Assembly: GCA_017165825.1 (NCBI GenBank)
Contig: CM029376.1
Span: 21,391,952 to 21,455,951 of the forward strand
Reading direction: 5' to 3'
Length of the DNA stretch: 64,000 bases
Source: Hepsetus odoe
Taxonomy: Eukaryota; Chordata; Actinopteri; Characiformes; Hepsetidae
The notes under the pieces are model-generated. The model worked only from the letters and a program-made list of their open reading frames with translations. It ran no database searches and was not told the DNA's origin. Both the position numbers and the translations under genes were made by a program. Below are positions 14,211-28,600 of the stretch, piece by piece (positions within the stretch are counted from its first letter, which is position 1; every line of letters begins with the position of its first letter).

Positions 14211-16389
14211 AGACCTTCTCGATGAGTTCATAGCTCTCCTCCATTTTGAGGGCTCTGTTCTGTAGAGAGGTGCAGGCTCGATTATGTACTTCCTGCCACT
14301 GATGATACAATGATTCTGATATATCTGCTACTGCAAAACATAGTGTACGCAAACCTACAGGAACACACAACAAGACTACCATTATCCCATTCATATGGAA
14401 CACAAAAACAAACCTCAAAAACCAGGAGCATTTGCTTTACTCACTAAGTGATTAACCACTATTGTATATCATTCCTGCACTCGCTGAGATAATGCTGTTC
14501 TTCAAAGGTTTGAAAAAGCATGGTAGTGGCTTATTTTCACATGAATCATTTTATTCATATATCAAAGTAAAAGACAGTATCTGTAATGGTGTTATAAAAC
14601 GATGTACAAATCCTGTAATGCTCAATTAATCCTCAAGATGGCAGACTATTCATAGCGTTTCCACAGTAAGGCTGCAACGCTGAATTTTAAGACCCTCACT
14701 ACGATATTAGAGGCTTTAATGGCCTCTATATTTAATTAATAAATGCTGTTTCTTCAACATATATCATGCTAAGGATAAAAAACAAACAAACAAACAAAAA
14801 ACCTCTTATTACTTCTCCCACCACAGTGAGCCCACAGGTAACCCATTAAAAAACTAATCAAAATGAAAAATCCTAAAAGACTGGTGTGTGTTCTCACCTT
14901 CTGTAGCAAACTGCTCGAGATGTTTTAGGGTGATATCCTTATATCTGGAATTGTCTGCCAAGCGGTCATAGATCACTGTGTCCTTTAAAAGAGATACCGC
15001 TGTAAGACCCACTCAGTATTTAATATGGTCATTGGCCATTGTTATTGAAAGGCTTCACAAGCAATTTTAAAAATCTGACCGGAAAATTGGGGAAAACAGG
15101 TATTTATAAATTAGATATGACTCTGATCATATAGCAGCATTAATACTAGTAATAACGCTAATGTCTGGAACTTTGTCTGCACCCACAGTAGCATGTTCAC
15201 ACTGGTCATACTTAAGTGTGTGCATTTAGAGCTTTTGGTGTGTTACTGTGTTTTATCTCTACAAATAACACAACTGCCATGCTGCCTTAATTCATTGCAT
15301 TTGTCTCTTTGCTTGTGCACACATTCATAATTAAGGGCTTTTGGTCATTATATAGACAGGGTCTAAGGACATGTTTGGCTCATCATTAAGGGATAAGCAC
15401 ACAACAGTAATAGCAAAGCTTCAGGGTGCTTTGCTGGCCTGAGAAACCAGAATGCATTTGTATTATACTACAACCGAGAAAAGAAATTGTCCAGTGTAAG
15501 TACATCATGTGAAAAAAATGAATGGCTTTGTGGCTTTAGTCTGGTTCAAGTCTGTATTTGTGAAGGGCGCATGAGCGCTTGTGTTTGTTCTGCTGACAGG
15601 TTGGAGAAAACACTCGAAACTGCCGTTGCCACGGTCGCCACCGTTTGGCTGCACTCTGTTACCATGGCAACAGACAGACAAGACACTCACGGCTCCTTTG
15701 CAGTAGAGGCGGATCTTTCCAGACGGAGTGCGCATGATGACTGACATCCTCTTTCTGGCACTGAGGGAGAAAATCAGTCATTATCATCATCACCATCATC
15801 ATCATCATCATCATCACTGTAATGAGAAGAATTATGCTATATCAACAACAAAAGAACAAAAGTTTTTTTTTCCCTAAATCTGTAAAAAGAAATTTGATGG
15901 AAAACATTAACAAATGACTGTACCTTGTGAACTCTAACACATGCAGAAGTTCATACTTCTCTTCTTCACCAAGCTTCACCAAGAGGGATACAGAGAGAGA
16001 TAAAGCAAGAAAAAGAGAGAAAACCATTTATTAACCTTTTTTGGAAGAAATTCCAAAACATTCTGCTGTTAATTAATGTTAGGTGAAGTGAAAATCGTGA
16101 GTTCAGTTTAAGAGTGTCTTCTTTCAGTACAGCTGTCAAATTAACAGAGCCTCCGTCTCTCCACCTCTCTGGCTTTCGGAGTCAGGACAGTGCTGTGTCT
16201 CTGCCCTGGTAATTAAATTTAGCTCAGTCTGAACATGTTAACAGCCTTGAGTGCAAAAGTGTCCACAGCACATCAGCTTAATCTTGTCATCTGGCTGGTC
16301 CCCATACCCTCTCTCTCAGCATACTATGTGAGTCACTCAAAGCAGCAAGATTAATGGAGAGAGAGAGAGAGAGAGAGAGAAAGAAAGAG

Positions 16390-16435
<46 letters not shown>

Positions 16436-19400
16436 GGAAAAAGAAAGAAAGAAAGAAAACTCATATTTCCATAGAGACAGTGTGAAGAATGAGAAAGCTG
16501 TTTTTGCACGGAATGTGTGCCTGAATCTCTTTATGCCATTATCCAACGTACAACACTAGCAGGAAATCTATCAGGGAAGCACTGCATAGAATAAATGAGT
16601 GTTATTAGTACAATACAGTGTTTTAAAAATGTTCTTCATGTAATACCAGAGCTACAATAATGAGATGAATAATGAGAGATTCTGTATTATTAGCACCATC
16701 TATGTATTACATTTACGGCATTTAGCAGACGCTCTTATCCAGAGCAACTTCCATGTCCTAATTACAGGGACAGTCCCCCTGGAGCAACTCAGGGTTAAGG
16801 GTCTTGCTCAGGGACCCAGTGGTGGTAGTGCCAGAGGTGGGATTCGAACCGGGGATCTCTTGATCCAGAGGTCCGTAGGCAAGTACCCTACCCTACCCTA
16901 CCACTAGACCACCGCCACCCTGTTACAAAACATGAACTTAAAAAAAGTAGAAACTGTACTGAATGAGTTTTGCTGCTGTGCACTTACAGACTCAACAATG
17001 ACGCTGTCTGGGGTCCTGGCCGAGAAAACAAAGCCGAGGTTCCGTGCTGCCCGCACTAGAGCACCTTCATCTGAGAAGAAGGAGAAGGAGAGTATATAAG
17101 GTGGAAGCACAATATGCCCTGCAATATATTATAACACAATGATAAAGAATAACGTGTAATGGTTGGATTGTATTAGAGCACTGGGCAAGATGCACACAGC
17201 ACACGATTAAGTACTTAATGTATGGCTCAAAGTTTATTCACATAGGGATCGAGGGATAACGTCATGAAAACATAAAAAAAAAAAACAACTAATAGTGAAA
17301 AGTAGAAGACAGTTTTGGTGGGTCAGATACCAGACTATTACAGTAAACATAAGAGCACAAGTTTCTTTACAAAAGAGAAGAGAATGTCAGGGACCTATTC
17401 AGTATGAAAGAGGTGAGTTTTTGGTCTTTGGATTCTAAATAAACTTGCATTTATTTTGAATTTTTGTTTTTGCTTTATTTTCAATGATGGTTTTTGTTTT
17501 GCTGTCTTTTAACTGCAGAGAATTAAGAGTTAATCTAGTGCAGTTATTTGGACCAGGTTTTAATAATCATAAAAAATAATTATGTTTATTATTGGAAAAA
17601 GTTAAAATACTAAATTTAATTTGGATTACTGTGTTTGTTTTTGGACACTGAAAATATCAGCTCAATAAAACGTAAAAAAAAAATAAAAAAAAATTTAATT
17701 TACATTTATTTTTAAGATGCAAATATATTGGGTTATATCCATCTAATTTATTTTCAAATTCACAGCTATGACCACCTGTGAAGATGACCAAAGCTACCAC
17801 GTGCTTATATTTGATCAACTTGTGTTGCATGTAACAACACTTCGGGTCGTGATGCATGCTCTCCTGTCCTGAAAAATACTACTGATTGTCTCTGATGGCT
17901 AACAAAACCTTGGGAATTCCCCTATAGTGCTCTGGTAGGAATTAAAACTGCACTATTCCATAAAGTTCTTTTTAAATATTTTGTTAAGAAATGATAGTCA
18001 ACAGAGTCTAAATGCATTTTATGTACACAAAGATAATCTATGTTGATTATCTATCTATGCTATCTAGCTATCTGTGCCTTACAATTAAAAAAAAAAAAAT
18101 TGTATTGGAGAGCAGGCCAAGGTATAATCATTAATGCACCACTATAATCTGGACAGAGAAACACTTCTCTTGGTTTTCTTTTGTGGCAGTAGTTTCTGGG
18201 TAAATCGGCCAAATTTATTCACATAATCAGTTGAATAAAGCTCAGATGAGATACAGAGTTATTAATGAACCCATGCTTAGTGTGGAAAAAGGAATTAAAG
18301 ATTGAGTTTGTCAATTAATATAGAGATGTCAGGTTTTTTTTTTTTTTTTCCAAGCTTATTTCATGTTCTTTCTTGTCCATTGTCAGACACACACTATGTA
18401 AAACCAAAAGTAGCTTGTGGGCACATTTATATAAATATAAATATATCAGAAGAGGATTGAAATCAGTTAAAATCTTTCTCTGAACCCAACAAATAAAAAA
18501 ACCCGCTCCATGTCTATATATTGCATTTGCTCTAGTTTCTGAATACAGTAACATTCATTAAAAGGAAAAAGGACTCCCAAAAGCTATCACTTTCAGTGTC
18601 AGGAAAAAAAATACAGCTGAGTCAGTCAGCTCTCATGTTATCAGATTTATTCAGAGTCTCACTCACTCTGGAATGTGTGTACCCTTGAACGTAAAACAGG
18701 TCACATGTACTTTTTTCAGAAATCAATGAAAGAAGAGTATCCAATAAGACATCTTGAATTATTCAAAAGATGGTGTGTATACATAATACATTAGTAACAC
18801 AAAATGGTCACCATGTACGCAAACACTCACAAACTCACAAACAAATTAAGTCTAGTCAGTTTTATTCATATAGTGCTTTTCCAACTATTGCTGTCCCACA
18901 GCAGCTTTACAAAAACCTCAATGCCTCTGATTTGGCATTGAAATTTGGTTTTTTTTATTTATGAGTGCTATCTTGACAGTTGAGATTTTGGATTACATGT
19001 AGGCAAAAATGCTAATAAGTGTACATATGCATATCACGTAACTCTGAAACACTGGGACTTATGGTAAAATGTATTGAGTTGCTGCGTACGCGGTCAACGG
19101 TTTTCAAATGGCGGCATGTGAATTACCTGGATTGAAATTTGTGAAATGAAAGTGATTTTTTCGGGATTATGTTGAATGACACCCTCAGATTTTTACAGGT
19201 AAACGTAGAACTATCTATTTTACTTGACAGGAAAGCACCAAAAACGTGTATTCTGCAATAATTTCGAGGATAATTGTCTGGAAATGTGAACATTCATTGG
19301 CCTCTATGCGAAACTTTCAATCACTGAAGAAAGTTCCCATGTATAAATCGCACATTAATTCCCTGTGACGCGCCCCCATTTTTTGTGGATTTTGGTACAA

Positions 19401-19965
19401 ATTTGTGTGAGTTATACATGAGAAAATACGGTAAGAAACATTCAGTTTATTCACAGACTGAATAATTTTTCTGATATGTGTAGGCTGACAAACCTGGAGA
19501 AGCAGCCTGGTAGGTTATGGTGTCCTCATTGCGTTCAGGCACGGCTGTGTGACAAATTGCCATCATGGTCATAAACTCCATGATTACAGGGGCGGTGGGC
19601 TGTGAGAGAGAGGGACACACACAAGGAGACTTTTGTCAGAGAACTGTAAAGATTCTTAGTTTTTTGTACTTGCTCCAGCATCCTGAACCTGAAACAAGGA
19701 CTGAAAAAGGCCAATCCTGAGAATATTTACTATCTATATTGAGTGAACCATAGCAAAATATCTTTTATTTATTTTCCCATTTCAGGAGTTGCAAAATGAA
19801 CTGCTGAACATTAGTTCTTTTGAGTTCTATTTAAATCTGCGATCTGTGTCAGTAAGGCAGGTCACTGTTAAAAAACATTGATGAAAGTGCATTCAAATCA
19901 ATAGTTTGACACCAAGCAAAAATGTTTATCTTAACAGTGCCAAATTCTAATACACACTAATATAT

Positions 19966-20029
<64 letters not shown>

Positions 20030-23000
20030 CTGGACAGGAAAAAGAGACTTCCATGGGCCGCGTGAGGCGGCTGGGCTTGGCCAAACTTCTGGCTCATTGA
20101 GCACAACTAAGCAGCCGTGAGGTCCTTACAGTACTTACATGATTGCTTTGGAGGTTTTCCAACAAGATTGGGTCATTAAATCCAGGTTCTTCCATCGAGT
20201 GAGAGCTGTGACTGCAGGTAAAGATTGAGGGAAAGAGGAAGAGAGGACGGGGGGTAGAAACACCAATATGTTAGATTTAAACAGACAACAAATGTAAATG
20301 AAACATTAACACTTGCCACACGACTAATCTTTTGCAGTGTCCCTTGAAGAGAGATCATGCGCTTTTCGACCAGCTGTAGAGAAACAGTGTGAGATTATCA
20401 GTTACACAAGCCAGCTTTCTCTAAGAATCTGAGCTTTTGCGTAATGATCACACTGCCCCCAAATCACACTTCTGCTCATCATTATCCCCAGACACCTGTC
20501 ACTAGCTAAGAAATCTTCAGAAAAAATGTGTTAGAAAGAGACAAAACCTGCCTAAATTATTCCATGATTCAGGACCCTTATATTTGTATCAGATTAGATA
20601 TCTATACCAAGACTGTCAATGTAGCTATTTTCACCTGCAGTGCATAAAGCAAACTGAATTTACACATTGCAAGCTGCAGGAGTATTGATATTTCTTTCAG
20701 TGACATAAGGTTTACTGTTAATCAAGCTGATAGTGATAGCTGAAGTTATATCTAGCCTGATCCTGAACAAATTTCTTTTAAAGGGCCATCCACATTGCCT
20801 ATAGAACATCGTATATCTCCTTCCAAAGCGTAGCTTGTAAGGTCCTTAAACATGATCAATAGTATTCAGTAGCAGTTACAGGTGCAAAAATTATTTTATT
20901 TGCATGCCACTGGTTACACTCGCTATATTTGCACTTTACTGACACTTTGTAAAGGCGTATACAAAGTAGATACAAAGCTTTTCCTTTTCTTGTGCTGAAG
21001 CCTCATCTCCTTTCAATTCTGACTAATTAATGAATGATTCAGCCTGGGACTGAAGTAAAAATAAGATTTACTGTCTTATCAATGCTAAGTGAAAAAACTA
21101 GAGTTGACATAACTGAATAGTTTGTGCCAGAAATATTACTGAGTAACATTGGTTGAACAGGAGGAGAGACAGAGTCCAATTTCCTGTCTTGCCTTGCCTC
21201 TTGTGCCAGATATATACAGAAGTATTAATCTCTCATCCACATCTTATAATAAAATCCCTCTCACTCTCAGTCACACACACACACACACCTCAATGGCATG
21301 AGCAGACTTTGCTAGCATCATAACAAACTGCAATTGGATAAACTAAATAATCTGCATGCAGCAGGCAGTTAAAGAAACTGTTAAAAATACATTCTTCACC
21401 AAGACAAAACCATTTGCGTTAGACAACACACACACAGCCATTCCAGCACTTTCATTCAGTGACACCACCAAACAAATTTACAGTAACTAACAGTGGTCAT
21501 TCACTCAGGCTCATGACTACAAAGCAAACTCCTTAAAATTAAATCAACCTTTAAAAAAAATGTTAAACATGTTGTCCTTGTCTTGTGATAACTATGCAAG
21601 TTGCCGAAATACTGAAGCAGACGCAAGAGCAAACACAATGATAGTGTGTGAGTTGATGCTTCAATCATTGACAAGTTAAAGAACATCAACACACAGATTA
21701 GTAAATCTGAGGTGAGAGCACAGAGTCACCACTGATAGAATAGTTTTGATAGTCACTGAGGGGATGGCATCATGGTAACATTTTTTAACAGTCCCCAGGC
21801 ACAATCCTAAAGCAAGATACTTATGTGAGTGGAGCAAGCTAGAAAATGAGACAGAATTCTGTTTTTTCACAGGCATGAGGACAGAGAATCTTGCTCTGGT
21901 CTGGAGAGAACAGTGTTATTGTTATTGCCTCTATGACTCAGAAAGCTGCCCTGACCAGCCCATGATCACACTATTGACCATCTGCAGCCAAGCAGGGCAG
22001 TCGTTTCCACGGAAACAGACCCTGTCCCTGATGTGGTTAGCAGACCTTGATGGCCTCACGTCTGCTTCAGTAACACACACACAAACGCCACACTGCACTG
22101 CAGCTAAGCTATGGTAGTGCAGGACTCACACACACCATGAACACTACACATTGGCCACTAAACCTGCAGCCAAGGCAGTGACTCTATCCTGCTCCACTGC
22201 CGGTGGAGTACAGCTATGCTGCTGAAGCCTTGTTCAAGTGAGTGGTGTGAATAAAAGCAAAAGTAGCAAGATGAGAAGAATAGTCTGGGGAGAAGACTGA
22301 AGCTCCACTGTCCCTCCCAAGACACACTCACACACACACCACATGCTCACACCGCTCCATTGTGCTCTTCTGCTACACATTAGCACTGACATGAAGTGTG
22401 AATTCTGCCCTGGGACTTCAGTACAGCTGAGAACCAAGGGAATTCTTCCAAGCTCTTATCACACAGTCTGTTCCTCAGTTTCTGTTGCTTTAGATCAGGT
22501 TAAAATTTTCTTTCCCTAATAATGGCTAAATAAAATGTAAAAAAAAAACAGAAATCCTGAAGTCACTGAAGACATTAAAACAATGCAACTTTAATGGAAA
22601 TCAATTATAATGGAATCGGTGGTAATATAGCAGTAACTTTATAGCATTCAAAGAACTTTATAGAACCAAGCTGGATTATTAGCTTTAGGGCAATAATTCC
22701 ATTTATCGAAAAAAGTCATGACTTAAATATGAGCAAATTCTATGCATTTTTTTCCTGTTCCAGCACGTTTTATTGTTTTACACAAACAAAAAGTCCAAAA
22801 CATTAGATCTACTGTCCAATAGAAAGTAATCTGAATGAGTTTATCCAGAAAAAGGATGATAGTTTGTTTTACCAGTCTGAACTAGACCCATTTTAGCATA
22901 ATTAGCTGGATGATCTTTTTGCTAACATGTTAATAATTTTTTAGCACAATCAAGAGCTCAAACAATTTGCATGATCTTGGGAGGACTGCTCATGTCAGAC

Positions 23001-25618
23001 TTAAACAATAATTCTTCAATCTTGGTTCATGTTTGGAATCAGCTTGAATTCGTTTCATTCAAAAATGTCTTGAGTTTTGCGGTTTTGGTCTAAATTAAGG
23101 TTTGAACCAGAGTTTTCAGTTCTAGCACAGACAGGGTGTAGCATCATCAGGGAAAACCTACCAACCATCCTTAACCATGTGGTAAAGGTAAATTAGTTAT
23201 TTATTACCTGTTCTTTGAAATTAAACTTGGAATTAGCATGGAAAATAATAATGAAAATATAACCAGAAAAATCCATATAGACCTTTTTACTAATATAGTA
23301 TATCCTTGAAGCAGCCACTTAAAAAAATATCCTTAAACAGCTTGCTGATCCACCATGCCACCAAAGCCTACTGAGAATCACACAACAAGCACAGTGCATT
23401 TCAAATACATTTTCCACAGAGCAACACGGCAAGAGCACATGACAGAAGCAGAAGCACAGAGTCACCCAGAACGATGCTTACCCATCCTCTTCTGCAAAAC
23501 TACCATCCTCCACTTCAGACGAGTGGCTGTTGAGTGAAGTGAAAAGAGTTACAGAGCACAGAACAGAAGGAGCCTGGTTTATTGAGCGTCTCTGTCAGTT
23601 CAGTGACTGCATTTTCATTATTTAATTTAACATGTTTTTTAAAAAGATATCATTTCAGTAATTTAAATGACAGAACTGTTATTGTCCTAGCAGAAATGCT
23701 AGGACCTGCCTGTCTTTTAATGCTTGCATGTTGACTCCCAAACACAGCTTTAAGACAACACAGGTTTTTAAAAAGTGAGCTTCTCTTTGAGCTCCCACTC
23801 CTAATGTAGGGAAAAAAAAAAAGAATAAAAAAAAGATGATTTGACAAACAGCACATAGGTGGGACATTTAAGCACTGCAGAACTACGACAGTCAGTGAAA
23901 TACAAGCCTTGGACAATAAAAATCAATTCAAATGACTAAAATGAAGACAGGAAGCATTGCTATGTATTTGGTAGTAAGTGTATTATAAAACTAAAATCTA
24001 AAAATGTTAAAACTAACATTCTCTACAAATCTACAAAGCTTAATGTGTTCATTTTCTATATTTCAGTGCTGTGTAAATATGTTCTCCAATCAAATTTGTG
24101 GGTATTGAAGGATGCTTTTTAGGGTGGTATGTTTCGAAAAACCTAAAGGCACGTACAAAATAGTTCTATTTGATTTTTAATTCTGAGAACAAACGTTGTT
24201 ACAAGAAGTGATATTTTAACTCATCTTGAATCCTCAGAACTACATTCTACACAAATAGGCTTTGTATTTACATCATTCTGAATTTAAATCATTTGAGCTT
24301 TTGTGAGGCACTTAATCATGTCCCAAAAAACTGTTGTCAAATCAGTGTGAGGTGAGTCATCCATGTTATTTTTGCATCTTTGTCGTCCGTGCACGGCTGT
24401 GGGAGCACGGAGGGGGTTTGAGTAAGCGTAATGCGAGCAGACACTGGCCTGACTGAGTGTTTAAGAGACCAGACACGGGCCCTGTTGTGTCTTATTTAGG
24501 TAAGGGGGAAGAGATGCAGCTTTGATGTTATGAGACATGAAAGACACAGCCAGTAGGGGAGGAAAAGGATGGGACGAGGGAACAATCGCTTTTTTTTTTT
24601 TGCGTCACAGTTTTTCATGTTACGTTAACTCATTCACATGGATATTTGTTTAGAATGTGGCAATGAAACAGGTATACTGAATTTCAGGATTGGTGAAGGG
24701 GAAACAGAGAAAGCAACAGGGGCAGTGTGCCAGCATTTGTAAACATGGCTTTTAAAACATATATCATATCTCATCTCAGGTTAGAGAATAAAAAAAAAAA
24801 AAAAATGTCATCATTGTGTTCTTATCACCATGTGCCCAAAGGAGAATGTGTTATTTACTGTGCTAAAAAAGGTAGACTAGTTCTGCAGTGCTCATTTCAG
24901 GGAGTAAACACCACAGCATTTAATATAATATAGGCCAGAACATCACCTGCAGGTATGAGAGACTCAGACACCTTTCAAACCATCAAACAAACCAAAAGGA
25001 ATAAAAAACAGTTCCAGCCTCTCCTGCTCTAAAATACCAAACACAAACTCAGCATCATTTTCAGAGTGTAGTGACATTCCTAAAGTGATTGTTCTTCAAA
25101 AATTTAATTTTCACAGTTTCCACAATTTTATCACCAAACACAGTGCTTGTTTGGGTGTCCTGTTCAAGCCTTTTATCTGTTGTCCATCTGTGTAGATTCA
25201 TTAGATCATTCAGTGCCAGAAACTGTGAGTCTATTTGCTTAGTCTATCAAACATGTCTTGATTAACTGACTGTTTGGAAAATGTTATTTTTGATTTTTTT
25301 GACATTTTTTAAACTGTTTAAAAATGTACTTAAAACATTATTCTGCCAAAAAATTCATAAAAGTGTTGTGGACAAGTGGTTAAAACAAACCAGTAAAATG
25401 GAGAATTTATATGAACACTCAACCCTAAAAGTCTTGTCAGGAGTCTTCACTTTATGGAGATTTGACCTTCCTCCTTTCACTTATGTGTAAAAACTGCTGT
25501 CTAGCCTGATTGATGCTGAGCCAGTGGGTGTGTGGGTGCAGCTGCAGATTCTCACACAACAAAGCACAAACAAGGAACAAAAGCACCGTGAACAACACTG
25601 AAGATCTCACCATGGGAG

Positions 25619-25657
<39 letters not shown>

Positions 25658-28600
25658 TCCCTCTCCCTCTCTCCCTAATTGGTATACATACTGACATCAG
25701 GATGTGCTTCGGTGGATACGCTACACAGATGAGGCAGTGTTACTGGCTAATCTGCCAAACACACAGAGCACATGCCACATTTCAGCAAACGAATACAGCA
25801 AAAAAGAAATTTGGCAAAGACAGAATTAAGCACTTACTAAGTAAGCAGTAAATCCATTAAATACTTAGAAAATAAACCTCTAATCAGGAAAGGTTGCCCT
25901 TTTTAGTAACTACAACTGACCCACATATAAATCCTAAAGATTTAAGGTGTTAAAAATATATTACTTTTATTTCAAATCAAAAATGTAACCCTGTGCTACT
26001 TGCTGCTACTGTTAAGTTAAAGTTGGTCATGTACTAGATAAAAAAATAACAGAAAAAAGGAATTTTATCTGTACAATATAAAGGGAGGGAACTGGGATAA
26101 ATTAAGCATTTTCCAGTTTACCTTTAGTTGTGTATTAAGAATCGTAATCTTTTAACATCAAGATGTTCTTGTGGTTTGTTTAAGTTTAAGAAGTATTTTT
26201 ACTAATTAGCATATTGTTTAAAATATACACTATAATATACACGTTAACTACATACTTTAGCTTTAACCTTATACAGAGGTCAGTTTGACTTTATTTAATA
26301 TTATTAGCTGTTTTACTACAGTTTTGATGGAAATCAACAAGTTAGCTGAGGTATTGATAAGAATTGAATTTATAATAGGAACTTTCTAGGCTGCACTGAT
26401 TTCTAATCTCAGATAAGGCTTGTGCACAAGACTTTAACATACACAATACCATATATAAATAAAGGTGCTCTGGAAAATTTTTTTTTTTTTAAATCAAGAA
26501 CTTAATTAGCAGCCTTTAGCTGGATAAATGTTAACATGGACATTACAAGAGCACTGTAATATAATCATACAAAAAAGTATTACCCAATAGGTTATTTTGT
26601 ACTACTTGGAGAAGAGTAGGAAAACAAAATTTAAGCTTTTCATCTACAGACAATATTCCAGGAAAGAAAAAATTAGCCACAAAGATTCTCATGCAATGTC
26701 TGTAAGAGACAGAAGACATGTCACATCAAGTTAAATTAATTAACTTTTTACCCACAGGGATTCTCTTCATTAATTATTGTTGTACATAATTAGCTGTGTG
26801 TTTGGAACATGTGTATGAGTGCGCGTCTGAGTGTGTGTGGGATGTAACATGTCACTTGTGGTGTGAAGGGTGTTGTGTGGGTTAAGGTTGGAAATGGTCT
26901 GTAATCTTCTAACAGTCTCTAAAGTCCAGAGGTTAGGATGAGGAATTATATAATGACACTTATCCGAGGCTCTCTTAGCTTAGGAGTAAAAGCTGTGGAA
27001 AGTTCTAAACCTGTGTCCTAAATGCAGTGCTGCCTCTGAGAATCGATGCATCTTAAGCTGCTAATAAGACAATTAGGAGAAGGAATAGAACAGACTGGAC
27101 TAAAGCAAAGAAAGCTGCTTGATCAAGCTCAGTCTGTAGTGACTTTCCACTGAGGAAAAAGTGATATTCACAGAAAAAATATGGATTTTAAAAAAGTTGC
27201 TCATGCCAGTCCATTGATTTCCTGAACTCCAAACCATTCTGTGTCTATTGTGTGCTAGACTGAACTGACCATTACCAGGCTCATCTTTCTGCCTCTTTTC
27301 TAACTCCAGACCAGCTACATTATCTTGGATCACCTGCACGTGCTGCTGCCACAAAGGAAAATTAACCAAAGTTACACAGACTCAAACAAAACAGCTACCA
27401 TTAGCTCAAAACCATGTAATGAATCCCTATGGACTCTAATTGACCTGTTTTCTACTAAACCTAAAACTACTGGCAATCAGTGCTTAAATTTATTTAAAAT
27501 CACTTTTTCCTTTTGATTGTCTGGTGTTGAAGCAGAAGATTCCCTGGGGTTCAGACCCAAATTCTAAAAAACAGCTCTGTGACAATAATAGTAAAAAAAA
27601 AATGCGCTGTGTAAATAAAACTGACTTGAAAAAAGAATTTTTGTCAAAGAGCAAATGTTGAGTTTCTAACAAAAGGTCATGTGAGTACAAATAGATATTA
27701 GATGTACATAATAAACTGGTAATTGCATGTAGAGCATGTAGATCATGTTTAGATTTTAAGACGGAACTGTCAGTAAGTGGAAAAAAAGGGAAAAATCTTG
27801 TCATTGTGAGAACACACAGCACAGCACAGTGAACCACAATGAAATTGGACTTCTGCATTTAACCCATGCACACAAACTGTGTAGCAGGGGGCAGCTATGA
27901 AAGCAACCGGGGCACAGTGACAGGGACAGTACTGATAAGGGGTTTGACGTACTGATAAGGGGTTTGAACCCACAATCTTCCGATCCTGTAGCCAACTGCC
28001 TAACCACTAGGCCACCGCTGCCCCAATAGGGTATAAATCAAGCAGATTAGGAAGAAGTTACATGAATAAAGCTAGCACATACAAAAAGATCAGCTAAGGT
28101 AAGACTAAAAAGGCTTCCAGGATGGTTGTTTATACATTGGCTCCTGAGAAGTTGATATTCTCCCTAATTAAGTGCAGCTTAAGCTTGTTTTTTTCCTTAA
28201 GGAATCCACATCTAGGTCAACCCTCACGTCCTACTGTTCATTAATACACTCTCCATCTCCATTTCCTTTCTCGCTCTCTCAAAAAGTAAGAGAGAGAATG
28301 TTAAGCTTGAGAACTATAACTTCTATTAACTGCTGTTAGTGCATTCGAGCTGAGTGTAGCTTGCATAAAAAATGGCTGCTGCTCTTTTGAAGCTGATAAA
28401 AATGTGATCATCTTTATTTATGAAGGAGAAACAGCAGCTGCCTGTTCAGTCAGGATTTTCTTCAAATATGCATATTAGACATTAAACTGTAGAGGTAATA
28501 TAAAGTATAATATAATATTTGCACTGGCACACACATATTAGTAAGAAACAATATTACATTTTAACTAACAGTTGATAGCTTTGATAAATATATAATGGTT

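Larger units (their letters stand above)
13063..14214. other. atp8a1 intron
   Basis: Intron between the TGDK exon and the exon at 14215. Holds GA-rich and TG microsatellites; nothing else recognised. Confidence 0.8.
17071..19493. other. atp8a1 intron
   Basis: AT-rich intron. Holds a repeat tail at 18840-18920 and an inverted repeat at 19338-19420, listed separately; otherwise nothing recognised. Confidence 0.75.
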
